Shown: positions 49,560-61,959 of the stretch, one piece after another
How the letters are laid out: each line of letters opens with the position of its first letter
Numbering within the stretch: position 1 is the stretch's first letter
Assembly: GCA_003993805.1 (NCBI GenBank)
Contig: RSEF01000003.1
Location: 105,983,829-106,047,828 of the forward strand
Direction: 5' to 3'
Origin: Himantopus leucocephalus
Taxonomy: Eukaryota > Chordata > Aves > Charadriiformes > Recurvirostridae
Length of the DNA stretch: 64,000 bases
Program-made: the position numbers and the translations under genes
Notes under the pieces: generated by a model
Told to the model about the DNA's origin: nothing
The model's database searches: none
What the model saw: the letters and a program-made list of their open reading frames with translations, nothing else

Positions 49560-51200
49560 ATAAATAAGTGGGTGGATCAGTCAGCTAGGCACTCCCAGCA
49601 TCTTGCACAAACAGCTCCAATTAGTTTTATTTTCAGTCCAATTATAATCCCAAAGAAAGCAAAAAAAGATAAGACCAGGACAAAATGGAAGAGAAAAAAA
49701 GTGCTTTAAATTAATGAGATAAGAGTTTTCACAGCCATCTTAAAGGTCTGGTCTTTTTCTTGTAGAAATAACTTACATTTCTCCAGTGGGCTTCAGGATT
49801 CCAGTTTGTGAGCTAGGATATTAGGAGCAGTTCTGATTAAAATTATGCCTGTTAAAGAACAGCATTGAATATACCGAAAATATACATTTTTCCAGCATCT
49901 GTCAATTGCTGGAACAACTGTTTTTTTTAGTAATTCCAAAATGATTCAGTGAGACATTCAGCTAAGAAGTTCAGGAATGCAATTTAAAGCTCTAATTAAT
50001 ACTGTAAGAAACATTTTATATGGATTACCCTTCCACAGGCTATTTGACTTAAGAAAACCTTTTATAACCATACTTTACAATAATTTAAAATTTCTTATTA
50101 ATAGATCTCATGCACTTACCACCCACAAAAACTCCAGTACTTGCACCAGATTGAAGTGACTTGCTCATGTCACCCAGGAACTGACCCCGGCTCTGACCAT
50201 CCCACCACGTTTCATTTTTACTTTTTTCTTTTTGCTTTTCAATTCAGAAATCTGCACTTTTAAAAGTCACCCCATAAAAACATGGCGAAAGATAAAATAG
50301 CAAACTTTGCAGACCACTCCTTGCTGAAAATGTTGCCCTGTACATTTCAATTCACACTTCAAAAAGAAGTGTTGAATTTATTTATTTTTTTTATAAACCA
50401 CAATAATTTAGAAAGTGACTAAAGATATGTAGATCAGACAAAAATGAATAGCTGTTTGAAGTGTGCTTTCTAGACGGAACTCTCTGATCAGCATCTCTCT
50501 AACTCACTTTGATATAGTTATTGGCCGCTTGGCTGTATTTGAGTTTCAGGCTGTTTTTCTAGTTGGATTGCAGAGTTCCCTCTCGCTCCCTCCAAGGGAG
50601 ACTCAAGTCATGGCATTTGGTTACGGACTTCAACCCCTGCAATTCAAAGATATTCGGAGACTGCGTCTCTCTGTGGCATTGTGCAGCCTCTCTCAGTGGT
50701 AAGTTAAGACAACAGTTCAGCTGTCTTCCAATTCAAAGACCCGGAGGACAATTTGTCCAATTGCTTTACATGCAATTAGACAGCTGGTCAAAATTACCTT
50801 CTCATTGGGGTACCTGGAAAACTCGGCTTCCTCTTACGCTGATGGAAGTTAAGGTTTCACTGCAAGTAAACATTGTTTCTGTTAATTTACATCAGCATCA
50901 CTGAGAAAGTGTATTTGGCCTACGTCCAGAACAATTTCACAATATCGTAAAAAAGGCAAAAAAGCCCATTTTTTCATGCCCTGACAATTTTCTCACTTCC
51001 TGAATATTGTATCACTGTGAATTCGAGTGTAATTAAGGTTCCTGTCACTTCATCCATTGCCAGCAGAAGCAGAAGGGCTTTTATTCCATAATTGCTTGGT
51101 TTTCAGTGTCCATGAAAATGATTGTTTGCATTCACATTACCGGCACTCGCAGAGAGAGAGAAGAGCGTGAAAGAGGAAGCATTCCTGTGTATAAATCTGC
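49560..51200. promoter_or_regulatory. Candidate conserved regulatory region
   Basis: No gene or repeat is recognised. The sequence is high in complexity and dotted with homeodomain-type TAAT/ATTA cores (for example 'ctaattaatac' near 49992 and 'gcaattag' near 50773). It also holds a 13-bp palindrome ggacaatttgtcc at 50746-50758. Long repeat-free, motif-dense AT-rich DNA of this kind is typical of vertebrate developmental enhancers. Conservation cannot be judged from one sequence, so this is an inference only. Confidence 0.3.
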
Positions 51201-51826
51201 AAGCAGCTGCAGCGTCAGAAATACTGTGACCAAAAGCTTAATGAATTCTAGAGATTTCAAAGAACATGCCTGAAGACCTCTCTTCCTCATGGTGTTTCCT
51301 GCTCAGCTGCATTATCCCCCATTCCGTCTACAGTGGTGGGCATAGCTCTCGGAACTGTGGCTTTGACAGCTGCTAATGCATGAAAGCCGGAGAGCTCTTG
51401 AATCCAGTTTGCAAGAGGACAGAACTATTCCTCCCCATTTCTGTCTTTAAAAGCTGCTGCAGAACAGTTTAAGGACTGAGAATTTAAACAGCATCTGCTA
51501 GCCCAACGTAAGGGGGGGGTTGGGTGGCAGACCACATTTAGACACACTCCAAGGAGTTTATAAAACAGGGACCCAAATCTTCAGGGGTGTTGAGGTGTCT
51601 CTCCCATTTAGATTGATAGGAGATAGATTCCGGCCTACTTGGCATTTTAGCACGCTGGGAAGGTTAGATCAGCAGAAAGCGGAAGCTTTTCAAGGTTTTT
51701 ACAATACTTGTAAATGCACCGACCAAGCAAACAACTTCTGAAAGCACCTAGCAGGATAATAGTTTTACCAGTTCCGGTGCCAAAAGAAAACACTTAAAAG
51801 CGGTTTCTGGAGAGGTCTATCCAATG
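51201..51826. other. Non-coding stretch
   Basis: No gene is recognised. A G8 run followed by ttgggtgg lies at 51512-51525; it is short of a canonical four-tract quadruplex. Confidence 0.5.
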
Positions 51827-51913
51827 TAAAAACAAAGAAACAAACAAACAAAAAACCAAAACAAAAACCCCAACCAACAAACAAACAAACAAAAAAACAA
51901 ACAAAAAAAACCC
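51827..51913 (+). repeat. (CAAA)n-type low-complexity tract
   Basis: About 87 bp made almost entirely of A and C, in CAAA and CAAAA units with scattered CC. It is an imperfect simple repeat. Confidence 0.9.
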
Positions 51914-52899
51914 ATAGCAGCCAAAAGTTTTTCTAAGTGAAACAAAAGGTCAGAGTTCTTGTTTAGGGTCAAACAACACAGAATGATTCCTGCAAAGACA
52001 CTGTACCCTATTCTGAAGACCATGTAGTGTTCCAGTCGTGTAGTCAAAGAGATGAACAAAGGATAATTGAGATGCTAGGCTAGAGAGAAGCTTTTTTAAT
52101 AGATGAAACTCAGCAGTTTGCCTTATCTAGCCGAGCATGATGAAGGCTGGAACAAGATATTTACTGCACGAGCATCGCTGGTTGATGAACAGAGAAGAGC
52201 TAAACATGTGCATGCACAGGTGCAAAGGTTGGGCATATGTGGGTCATGTATGCAGTTTGGCAGTTAGGAGACTTTTCAACCATCAGAGGAGTGAGACTTT
52301 GGGAAAAAAGATCCATTAGGATCATCGAGGACAAAGTCTTCATGGGCGTTAGGTTGAATGGTGGTCTGTTTGTGAAGGCTACACCAACAAGCGCAGAGGA
52401 CAAAGTGTCCAACGAACAAACTGGTCTAACTAATGTATCCAGGCTCTGGAGTGTGCGGCAGGTGATCTAAACACTTCACCCAGGGAGAGGTAGGGATCCA
52501 GGGATGCACTCAGTCACCTATAAACCAATATCTCTAATTCACTGACTGTGTCAGAAGCAGTATTTGAGAGAAAGACAATGCTTATCACTCTCTAGGATGG
52601 CACACACTGAGGCAAAGAGAATAAAATGAACCCACATCTGGTACATTTTGGGTGATTAATCATTCCCTGTCTAGTGAGTACAGGGGAAAATATATGGGTA
52701 GAACCCAGGTCGGAAGCATGAGGCTCCAATATTGACAATCTAATTGCTAAAGAACATTTTTCCAACCAAAACAGTTTATTAAATTCATGCATAGTCCTCG
52801 GGTGAACAAATCTGTATTCATTCTTAGCAAATAAAAGTTCAGTGAAAAAAACACATGGAGTTCAGAAGAAACCACTTAAAACCTAGATTCTAACACTTT
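51914..52899. other. Non-coding stretch
   Basis: No gene or recognised repeat. The frames at 52137-52319 and 52237-52470 are short and featureless. Confidence 0.5.
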
Positions 52900-53640
52900 T
52901 CTGCTATCACTGGTAAAATGCCAGCAAAGACTGAATCTAAATTGATGCCAGAGAGGAAATGAGAGGCATTAGGGGCCGAGTGCCTAATTCTTGCATTCTG
53001 GCACACTGCCGGGCTGTGATTTAAAAGGTGGGGACCGGCTAATCATTCACAACTGTGTTGTTAAAAGAAAAGGTTATCCAGCTCTTGCAATGGCAACCCA
53101 AGCAATATCACAGATTAGAGGCAGCAACAATTTACCTTCCATAGTTAGCACTAAAAGGCTTACATTATTTTTACGGAAACAGAAGCGTTGTGCAAGTGAT
53201 TTGAATCGTATTCTCTCTCCTCACTCGGGAAATGCCTGAGAGCGTTGATCGCTGCCCTTGCCACTCTCTGTGAGCTGCTGTAGAAAGATACAGGAAGACA
53301 TAATGCCCGAGCTAAGCTGTGCAGGGATTCATTTAGGAGATAACATTTTCTCCTCAGCCTTACAGTCACCAGCATATACTATGCATAGAGGAGAAATACA
53401 TAAAGGCAATGCAGGCTCAAAAAGTTTCCGACAATGCAGGATGGAGGCTAGAAATTCTCAGAGGAAATTTAACACGTGCTACTCCTATTCCTATATTTTT
53501 TCCTACAAATCTGCTTTAGGGCATTGTCAGAGACATGAGCATTTAATTCAGGGAATTTCTGCAGCCTCTGTTATGCAGGTTAACTTATTTCTTCTTTTGT
53601 TGGCTTTTAGAGACTAAGCTTAATTTAAAGAGGTAAAATG
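52900..53640. promoter_or_regulatory. Candidate conserved regulatory element
   Basis: About 740 bp of complex, repeat-free sequence with no coding signal. It includes a 10-bp palindrome, ctatgcatag, near 53378. The texture (balanced composition, no simple repeats, no decayed transposon wording) resembles a conserved non-coding element, perhaps an enhancer. This is pattern recognition only. Confidence 0.3.
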
Positions 53641-55211
53641 TGTGACAGACTATGCAGTCCCTCGTCTGTCTGACCCGCTGTTAACTGGAAGAACTGGGAA
53701 GACAGCAAAGGGAGCCCATATAGAGGTGGAGGCTGTCCAGAGTCGTCAAAGCGATCATGCATACAAAGTGCACCATACCCAGCCTTCGCTAAGGAGACAT
53801 AGACCAAGATACAGAGGGAAGAGAGCTTGGGAAAGAGAATAACAGAGAAACTAGAGAAGAAAACGTGGAAAGATTGATGTAGGAAAGACAGAGGAAGGTA
53901 GAAGAAATCTTGAGGTGGATGGCAGGAAGCAAAATTAAAAAGGAGAAAGTAACAATAGTTGGGAAAAGACTACTGGATAGGGAAATGGTAGTGAAAGAGA
54001 AATCAGAAAAAGATAAAAGTGATTTCAAAAGGAGAAGCCAAGGTGGAAAAAATGAAACACCATCATTACCTACAGAAGGGAATAAAGAATAGTTCCTCTT
54101 CAAGCCCTCCTCCTCTCTGAATTCAGAACAGGTATCAGATGCCAGTCTTCAGGAGAAGAAGTGGTGGCTGCAGCCCCCTTCACCCCCGGCACCCCCAGCC
54201 AGGCTCACGCCGCTCTGCCTCCCCCCACAGCCTGGCACAGCCCCGCTCCCAGCCAGGCGCGGGGGTCAGCCACAGAGCACCTCTGTCCTGCCCAAAAGCG
54301 TCAGCAGGAACCCCTCAGCTGACTTCCAGAGACACCAGTTTGCCACTTCTCATTCATTGTCCTACACTTTTTCATATTTTTAATTTAAAAGTGCACTGTG
54401 ACTGAGATACAGGAAGATACTGGCTTTAGGTTTTACATGTTAAGATAATATCAGCTTCTGTTTCAGCATCCTAAATGGAAATGAGAAAAACTTACCTGCA
54501 GGAATAAACCTGTCAAGGATTAAGGGGATTAACTGGAGACAAATCATGTTCTTCTATCTGTGACTGACATTGGATTTTTCACTTTCAGATACTCTTCTGT
54601 TTAATCTCCTCAAGACACGTTAAGCTGAAAAAAAAAATATCTAGAGCACAACTTCAGAGTGTGTTTTATCACAAAGTCTCAGGAAAAATAGAAAGTACTC
54701 TTTGTAGGTGGCACGAATCTCACCTCAACCAGCTACAGATCGGGGGGGTTGTTTTTGTTTATATTTTTTTACTTAAATGGCATCAATTTGTTTCTGACTG
54801 TCAAAAGACAGTCAATTAAAAACAAAAGCAAGGAAAGAAGAGAGCACTGGGAAGAAGAAGGTGCACAGAAGAGCATTGCTTTGAGGATAAGAAATATATT
54901 CTGACTTCACAGTGCTGCACTGCAGTGGAAGAATGGACTTACTGGAGCTAAGAGGGTGAGTTTGTATATCATAATGTACTTGTGTCCCTAGGATTTATTT
55001 TTGCAGATGTAAGGCTACAAAGGAGCGTGTGAAAAGGTTAAACAGCTCATTTTAGAGTCTCTTTTTCCCAGCAGATTCACAGGTGCCCGAGCTTAAAAAT
55101 CATTCTCAGCTGTTGAAGTGCCTTAGACATGACCAGGCTGCAGGGGCTGTGGTGCCCACGGTGGGACCAGAAGTCCTCTGCTCTGCACATCCCTCCCAAA
55201 GGGACCTGAGC
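53641..55211. other. Purine-rich tract followed by a small CpG cluster
   Basis: From about 53790 to 54090 the plus strand is strongly purine-rich (mostly A and G), which leaves a Lys/Glu/Arg-rich frame open at 53910-54092. Immediately after, 54155-54310 is GC-rich with several CpG dinucleotides, too short for a standard CpG island. No gene structure is recognised. Confidence 0.5.
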
Positions 55212-55269
55212 TCACTGTCCTCTGCAAAAGGACGGTCTGATCACTGTCCTCTGCAAAAGGAGGGTCTGA
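55212..55269 (+). repeat. 29-bp tandem duplication
   Basis: Units 55212-55240 and 55241-55269 are identical except for one base (ggacgg versus ggaggg). The near identity suggests a recent slippage duplication. Confidence 0.95.
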
Positions 55270-56434
55270 TAAAGCGTGATGGCCCTCTCTACGCTGGGAG
55301 GACCTGTGCAGCAGGAGAGAGCATCTCTCTCTTGTCTTGCACAAATCAACCTCAACGGCCAAAGCCCAAAGCCAAGACACCACAACTGGCTGGCCTGAAA
55401 CTAACTTGGGGCAAGCAACAACAAAAGTACATTCCCTGCTCTGGCAGGGCTCCCGCGCATGGTGTGGGCATGTTCTGCCACTGTGCAAAACATCAAGAGA
55501 CCTTACAGCTGTATGAATCCTGAAATGCAGGGTCCTGCAAACTGGGCACAGCAGGGTGAGACACCGGTGATCACAGGGAAGGCACCTAGCTGCCCGAGGC
55601 CAAGAAACAGAAGAGGTGGACACCTTTTTTCTGAGGTCAGTTCTTCACAGCAGGGTCTGTCAGCCCCTGTACGTTTGTACGGCACCTTGCACAGAGGCGT
55701 CTTCATGCCAGCAGCCACCGCTCCGAGCTTATGCAACCACAAATGCTTATTAATAACTGTATCAGTTTTGCATCTCACTCTCTAAAACAGGTTGCACCTC
55801 CTCCCGCCCCCAGCCCAATCAATCAAAAGCCCTTAAAATAAATCTTCTCATTCATGCTTATAATCAAGTCTCAGAGAGAAAATAACAGTAGGTATTCTCT
55901 ATCACACAAAATCAGGTTATTATCCCCAAATTCTGCCTAGCAGAACATAAAAGATACATTTTGTCTGTGCCCCTCTCAGTCTCGGTGTTATTTCTTTCTC
56001 TGACCTTGCTTCTTAATTCTTCATTGGTGAATGCTATTTTGAGTTCAATACAGCATTTGTTTATCACCTATATTACAGAAGTGCCTCTTCTGTCACTGTG
56101 ACAGATGATTCCCGTTGCTATTCACAGACCGTGCATGAGCACAAGGGATAGAATCTGCCCCAGACACCCTCTGTAAAGCCAAACACATCCACAGGCTGTG
56201 GATAACACTTGGCACTTTACTGAATGTACAATGCTGTTTTCATAACAGATGTTTATTATTTTATAATTGAAAATCACCATTTAAAATTTTAGGTTCTTCT
56301 AGGAAGCACAAAAGTCTCTCAGATACAAAACTTTATCTGAAATTCACCTTCTGTAACTGAGCAAATGATTAGTTAACAAATTTAAAATCATTAGTGTGCT
56401 CCAAGTCTTCACTTAATTCCAAACACAGCTTTTA
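55270..56434. other. Non-coding stretch
   Basis: No gene is recognised. Opposing frames at 55123-55623 (minus) and 55083-55523 (plus) overlap and have no domains. Confidence 0.5.
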
Positions 56435-56466
56435 TTGTATCGGTGCCAGTGATGGCACTGATACAA
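56435..56466 (+). other. Perfectly paired 32-nt hairpin with GTGA loop
   Basis: The arm ttgtatcggtgcca (56435-56448) pairs with tggcactgatacaa (56453-56466) across the 4-nt loop gtga. On the plus-strand RNA this gives 14 consecutive pairs, thirteen Watson-Crick and one G-U wobble, closed by a GUGA tetraloop of the GNRA class. It is too short for a microRNA precursor on its own. It could be a structured RNA element, a palindromic binding site, or coincidence. Confidence 0.6.
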
Positions 56467-59400
56467 CACCAGTTTGTAAAGTATGCATTAAAAAAATGCC
56501 ATAATATCATTTCAGCAGTAATTGCATCACAGGAAGAAAATACCGCAACTGAAAAATGAGACATTGCATTGAAACTGTAGGTGGACTTGCATGTTCCTTG
56601 GCAGATATAACCCAAAATCTGCAGATGTGACACAACTATTCAAACACTTCAGGGACCCGTGAATACCAGACAGAAGTTTTCACTGTAACTGGAGGGAGGC
56701 TTTATTAGAAAGTCAGGTATTTAAGACTTCTTACGTAAACCACCAGTCTTGTCCATGGTAACACACTACACATTTGAATATAGACATTATAATTCTCTAC
56801 AGCTTGTCTAGAGGTTCACCTGGGGCACAGCCAGGGCTGGGACGAGGCTACGCTTCACTTTCAGAAGGAAGATCATGTATATTCCAATAGGAAGAACGAA
56901 AAGACCTAAATTACCTCTGCAGAAGATCTTTGATGACTGTATGTGACAAAAAGGATCATGGCAAGGATAGCTGGAGACTTACTCAGCCAAGCAGTGTGAC
57001 CCACACTTGTGGACAAACAGTGACATTTGGGGAAGGGGGAAGGGAGAAGCAGAGTTTGTTTTAAAAATTAATATTTTTCTAAGCTTGCAAATTTCATTTT
57101 AAAATGTGATCATAAATGCCTATCTTTAAAATCACAGAAGGGGTATGGGATAGGAAAAAAAGGAAAAATTGAAAACATTTTTTCATCTAATCATTCACTG
57201 GAATATTTCAAGGTCCCTCACCAGGTGATTGGTTAAAATCAGCACAATACAGGGACAATGTAGAGTCACAAGTTTCTGGCATAGAATACATTCCCCAAGA
57301 GTCACTCCATTCATTCCCAGAAGGAAATTTACCTAAATGAAAACAGCAGAATTCCTAGAATTGCATGCCATAGGCAAATATATATTCCTCCAAATTATCT
57401 TCTTTCATGTTCTTTGCTATAAGAAATGTCACAGTTTTGATCTTTTATACTTAAAAGTCATCAGTAATTACAATTCTCCTTGTGTTGTCTGAAAAGGGTG
57501 AAATAAAGGGCAGGTATTAAAACTTGCTAGGCTTAATTAAAATGTTTCCAGAATCATGCTCAGAGAGATGAGTTTCCCTTAAAAAAAAGAAAGAAATATT
57601 CATTTTTAGTGTTATGACATTTCCATCCTTCTTTTTGATTGTACTGCTCTTTTTGAACTGAAACCTTTCCGTGAAATAACCATAGTCCACTGCAATTGTG
57701 CTTGTGTATTCTGTGCATACAATACCAGATAATAAGGCTCATATAGTTTTATCTTCATAGTTCCATTAAAGGTAATAACAATGTTTAATGGTTTCATCAC
57801 CGCTTCACTGACGAATCGTTCCATTTGTACAGCTGCAAGGCACACAAGCGGAACCACGCTCCCTCACAAAGGAAAAGAAAAAGCGGACAGAAAGGAGTAG
57901 AAGGAAAAAAGACTGTAAAAGCCCTACACACTGCTAACACCGACTGCATAGCAGCAAAGTAAACCTGTACGGTTCACAGAAGCTTCTCAGAAAGGTGGGA
58001 CATGGTGTCACAGGTAAGGCATAGCTCATGCTGCTCGCCCCAGTAAAGACATAAAATTAGAGAGGACATGGTGATTAGGCATGAAAAATAGGCGGAGCTG
58101 AGGTCCATGAAATTTCCAGATCCAGGTGCCACATACAGACTAGAAAGAAGTAGTCAAAAGAGGAGAATTTTGTGCAGAGGACATACCAAGTGTCAGCATC
58201 CACAGTCCTCCTCCCTGAAAGCCCATGGTTGCTTGCACACCAGATGGTTAGCTGAGGTCCTGGCCATCTGCTTGGGAAGGGCTGGAAGAGGACATCCATC
58301 CCTGTTGGTGCCCTGGCTGCTGGCAGGAGCACTGGTGGCTCAGCCCCCACTAACGTGCGGCACCTGAAGAACCTGCAAGGAAGACAGCCTAAAACACCTG
58401 CAGGTGCACCACAGCTGCTGCATCAATGTGCAATGCTGGTGGTGCAAGAAGCCCTTCAGCTGCCTACCAATGGCAAAGTTTCCATGCTAGTAAATGAGAA
58501 AGGCGATTTTATATTACACTGGTCTGTTGATCTGTCTTCTTAGTTAAACCACAGAGGTTATCTTAAATAAAGAGACCCTGGTAGGGGAAGAACAACCAGG
58601 AGTGTCTAAGGGGCTACAGCAGAGGTTAAATAGATTTTTAGAAGGGAATCCTTAATGTGTACCTTTTCTGGGTGTCTTCTTCAGCAGTTTTCCTGTGATG
58701 GGGATGACTGTGCATTTGGAGAGAGAAATCGAGCCAGCAATGATTTTGAAAGACCCTCAGGGATTAGTGACTCATGCAGAAAACAGCACCACTTCAGACA
58801 TGCGCCTGCTTGAACATCCATCCCCAGAGGGACATTCTCCTCCTGCAGACAACCTTCTCCAAGGGCTCTGGGTAGGGCTGCTCCCTTCTCTGACTTCAGT
58901 AAAGATATTTCCAGAGTTTCCACTTATAACCGATCAAAACTTCTTTCACTGCCTTCTGCAAGGAATGTGTGTGTAAGAGGGGGAAAAGTGTATGTACAGC
59001 CCAGAAGTCTTGTCTTCAGGCTTGTCTCTTGATGACTTTTGTCACTTCCCTCAGTTGTCCTGAGAGCGATGGTGAAACCAGAAGGGCTGAAGGAAAATCC
59101 ATGGTTTCTTACTCCAGATTTTCACAGCCCAGCCTGGTGCGCTGTGCTTGCCAGCTGAATGCGTCCCCGCTGCATCCCAATGAGGTCTTGAGGCAGAGCA
59201 GCCACACCTCTCCCTCCATTTGAGTTTTAATTGCCTTTAGCAATGGCCAGGTTTCACTCATGCCCTTCACAGTGCAGGCGTGTCTCAGTCTCATTGCATA
59301 TAAAATGGAAAAAATCTCACATTTTCAGCTCATGTAGTTGGATTCTTTACTATTGATGAGGTCCCGAGTAATGTATGCACTCCATAAATAGCGTGTGACA

Positions 59401-59559
59401 GCTGCCTGGCAAGATATACAGACAGGATAGAGGACTGTCGTAATCAAGAGGGACACCTGGACTCTCAGTCTGAAAGCAGAGGTCTGTCCGAAATAATGGT
59501 TTAAAAAGTGCGCATCAAAGCAGTAATTCTGTACCTTAGAAGTCTTATCTTCTGCATTT
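56467..59559. other. Non-coding stretch
   Basis: No gene is confirmed. The minus-strand frame at 57612-57857 has a protein-like composition but no recognised domain, conserved motif or splice context that I can defend. Elsewhere nothing is recognised. Confidence 0.5.
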
Positions 59560-60140
59560 CACTAGACCTATTTGCAATTGCTGCAAGATGGTGTTTCTTT
59601 CAGATAAGAGCAACAGAGTAAATGTCAGGATCAGCAGCGCTGGGCTGACTCAGGGAGACACTGTGCTGTAATCTATAGAGCTCCGCATTTTCTCTCCATC
59701 CAGATTTCTAAAGCTGTCTTACTTCAGAGAGTATCTATATTATATTTTAGAATTAGAGCCCCAGAGGGCACCATTCAGTCAATACGAAATGCCATCAAAT
59801 CACTTGGGATAAAACCTTTTGTTGACATTCCTGACGTCTCATTTTATTTAGTAATTTATTTTTTGGATATGCACAGATGAAGCAAGTTTTGCTTAAATAT
59901 ATTTTCTAGAAGTGCTGTTTTTTTCACAGGGGTGGTGTCTCTCCATTTTTTAAAGATCAGCCTTCATACTCTGAAGTCTGTAGCTGCAGTAGAGCGTGCA
60001 ACCAGTATATTAACCAGATCTCTGTAACCTATTGTGGTTCCAGTGAATGCAGGGAGAAGCAATATTTCACACCAATGAAAAATTTCATCAATAGACTTAA
60101 ACTGTGCATATTTTACACGACTGAGTTGTGCATTTGAATT
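59560..60140. promoter_or_regulatory. Candidate conserved regulatory element
   Basis: Repeat-free, complex AT-leaning sequence without coding signal, containing a CTCF-like core at 59758-59771. It is proposed as a possible conserved non-coding element by texture only. Confidence 0.25.
59758..59771 (+). promoter_or_regulatory. CTCF-like core site
   Basis: gccccagagggcac agrees with CCASYAGRKGGCRS at 12 of 14 positions, with the right-hand AGRKGGCRS part fully matched. It is weaker than the site at 33.16 kb and points the opposite way. This is a single-motif call. Confidence 0.25.
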
Positions 60141-61959
60141 GTGTGATTGAAGCAATAAGGAGCCACAGGAACTTGTGAGGTGATTACCACCACCTGCCTC
60201 CCTTTCAGCTTGCACCGAACCCACGGTGCCTGGGCTTACCACCAAGCTTTGGCAGCAGCGAGAGAAGGCTTCCTTGGGCATTTCTGCTGACCCTTGGCAA
60301 AACCCTAGCCTCAGGACAGTCATTTGGATTTGGGCTGTTAATCTGAGGGCCACCCCAGGGGTTTGGTTGCCTGGGCTCAGGGTGAGATGAGAGAGGGCAG
60401 CCAGTGGCCTTGACTGAAAGAGCTGGAGGAAGTGTCTGCAGATGCTCTCCCCACCTTTGTGGACTTCTTTTAAGCTGAAGGTCTTGCACTTTGTTCTTAG
60501 CAGAGTTGCAGCACATCTCCATCAAAGGTATGTCTGCATCCAGGCTTGTATTTCCTTGATCTAGACCTGTGGACTTGGCTCCCTTGCTTGACTGGGACCT
60601 GCCCCGTTGCTGAGGACTTGCTGGGTGCTTGCTGGACTCTCATCCGACCCCATCTGCTCACCTCACTTGGGTGCTGTGGTCGGTGAGGCTGCTGCCTTGC
60701 CAGCCCTGCATTGCCCCGGGCTCCCGGCTCCCCTTCCCTGCAGAGCAGCCTGCCCTCGCTGCTCCCTGACAGCCAGAAATAGGGAAGAGAAAATTTTCGC
60801 CTCCAGAAATTGGTTTGTCATGCCTATTTGCTGGATGCTGTTACACCTTTTCCTCCAGTTCCCCCTAAACCTGCTTTTGTAATCCATTAATCCAATGGCC
60901 TCAAGGGGGTTGGCTCCTCACACTCTTTCTCCTTTCCTTCAAATATAGTTGAGGCAAGTATAGGTGACCCCCCTCCCTGCCCCTTGCAAGCCCAGATGTG
61001 AGTGAGCCAATTGAAATAGAAGTTTGCAAAAAGAATGGAAATAGGTCAGACTAAACCAAAAAAAAAAAAATGCTCTGCCAGGCAGATCCACCCTGGTGGT
61101 CTGCAGACTGCCCCAGGTAGCTTTGCTTCAGGTTCCACTGCAGGTCAGTAGCAAATGCCTCATGTCTTAGAAACTAAAGGTTTTGCAATACAGAATGACT
61201 GCGTGTTTATTCTTCAGGAGTCATCTGGGGATTCCAGAGGAGTTTGTAACCCTTAATGAAGCAAGTAACAATAAGCAGTAATAATCCACTTGAGATGTAC
61301 CAGATTTTAACATCCAATCCCTAAAGTACCAGTTTAGCCCCAGTAACTTTTTAAAACAAATAAATGTGCTTCTATATAGAGTGTTTGTCCTCAAGGTCCA
61401 ACAACCTTTGTGGGCTTTTGTATCTTTTAAGACATCTCTTATCCTATACTCTTGTGCAGACATCTCTTGATTTATTCCTTTTCCCATGGCATCATGCCGC
61501 AGCAGCACGATGGAGGGTCTGGCCCTGCGGAGCAGCACCTCGAACCCCACCTTCCTTTGAGGGCCGGTCTCCGTCAGGCAGCACACTGCTGATCTCCATG
61601 CAGCTCTGCAGCGTTTCTTTCATTCCTGCACCTCATGTGCCTTACAACCACCAACCAAAAAGTGGTGGGCAGGTCACAGCAGAGATGCCGGGATGCAGCT
61701 CTGCAAACAGGCGATACGGCACACAGCCATGGGGAGGGCGTGGGACAACAGCCAGTTGGGGGAACCTCTCCCCAACACGAGAGACTTGACAGATCAAGGA
61801 ATGGGTAAATGCACAATGAGGAGACAGGCTCTCATTTTTCCTTAGCAAGTTCTAGGCTCCTCGGGGCAGAAATAGACTTATCACAGTTTGCATGCACAGT
61901 TAGCATCACAGGAGCCCGAAGCTCCAAGTGGGACCCCTCGGCCAGACTGCAAGCAACAA
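60141..61959. other. Non-coding stretch
   Basis: No gene is recognised. Segments near 60.6-60.8 kb and 61.48-61.58 kb are locally GC-rich with a few CpGs. The minus-strand frame at 61221-61586 crosses one of these and has no domain. Confidence 0.5.

Noticed and set aside
51512..51525. G-quadruplex
   Set aside because: There is one G8 run plus one GGG and one GG, not four proper G-tracts.
53910..54092. Lys/Glu-rich 60-residue frame
   Set aside because: The frame follows simply from the purine-rich strand and carries no domain.
57612..57857. 81-residue minus-strand frame with protein-like composition as a candidate exon
   Set aside because: No recognised domain or motif, and no defensible splice sites. 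Conserved non-coding DNA or chance explains it equally well.
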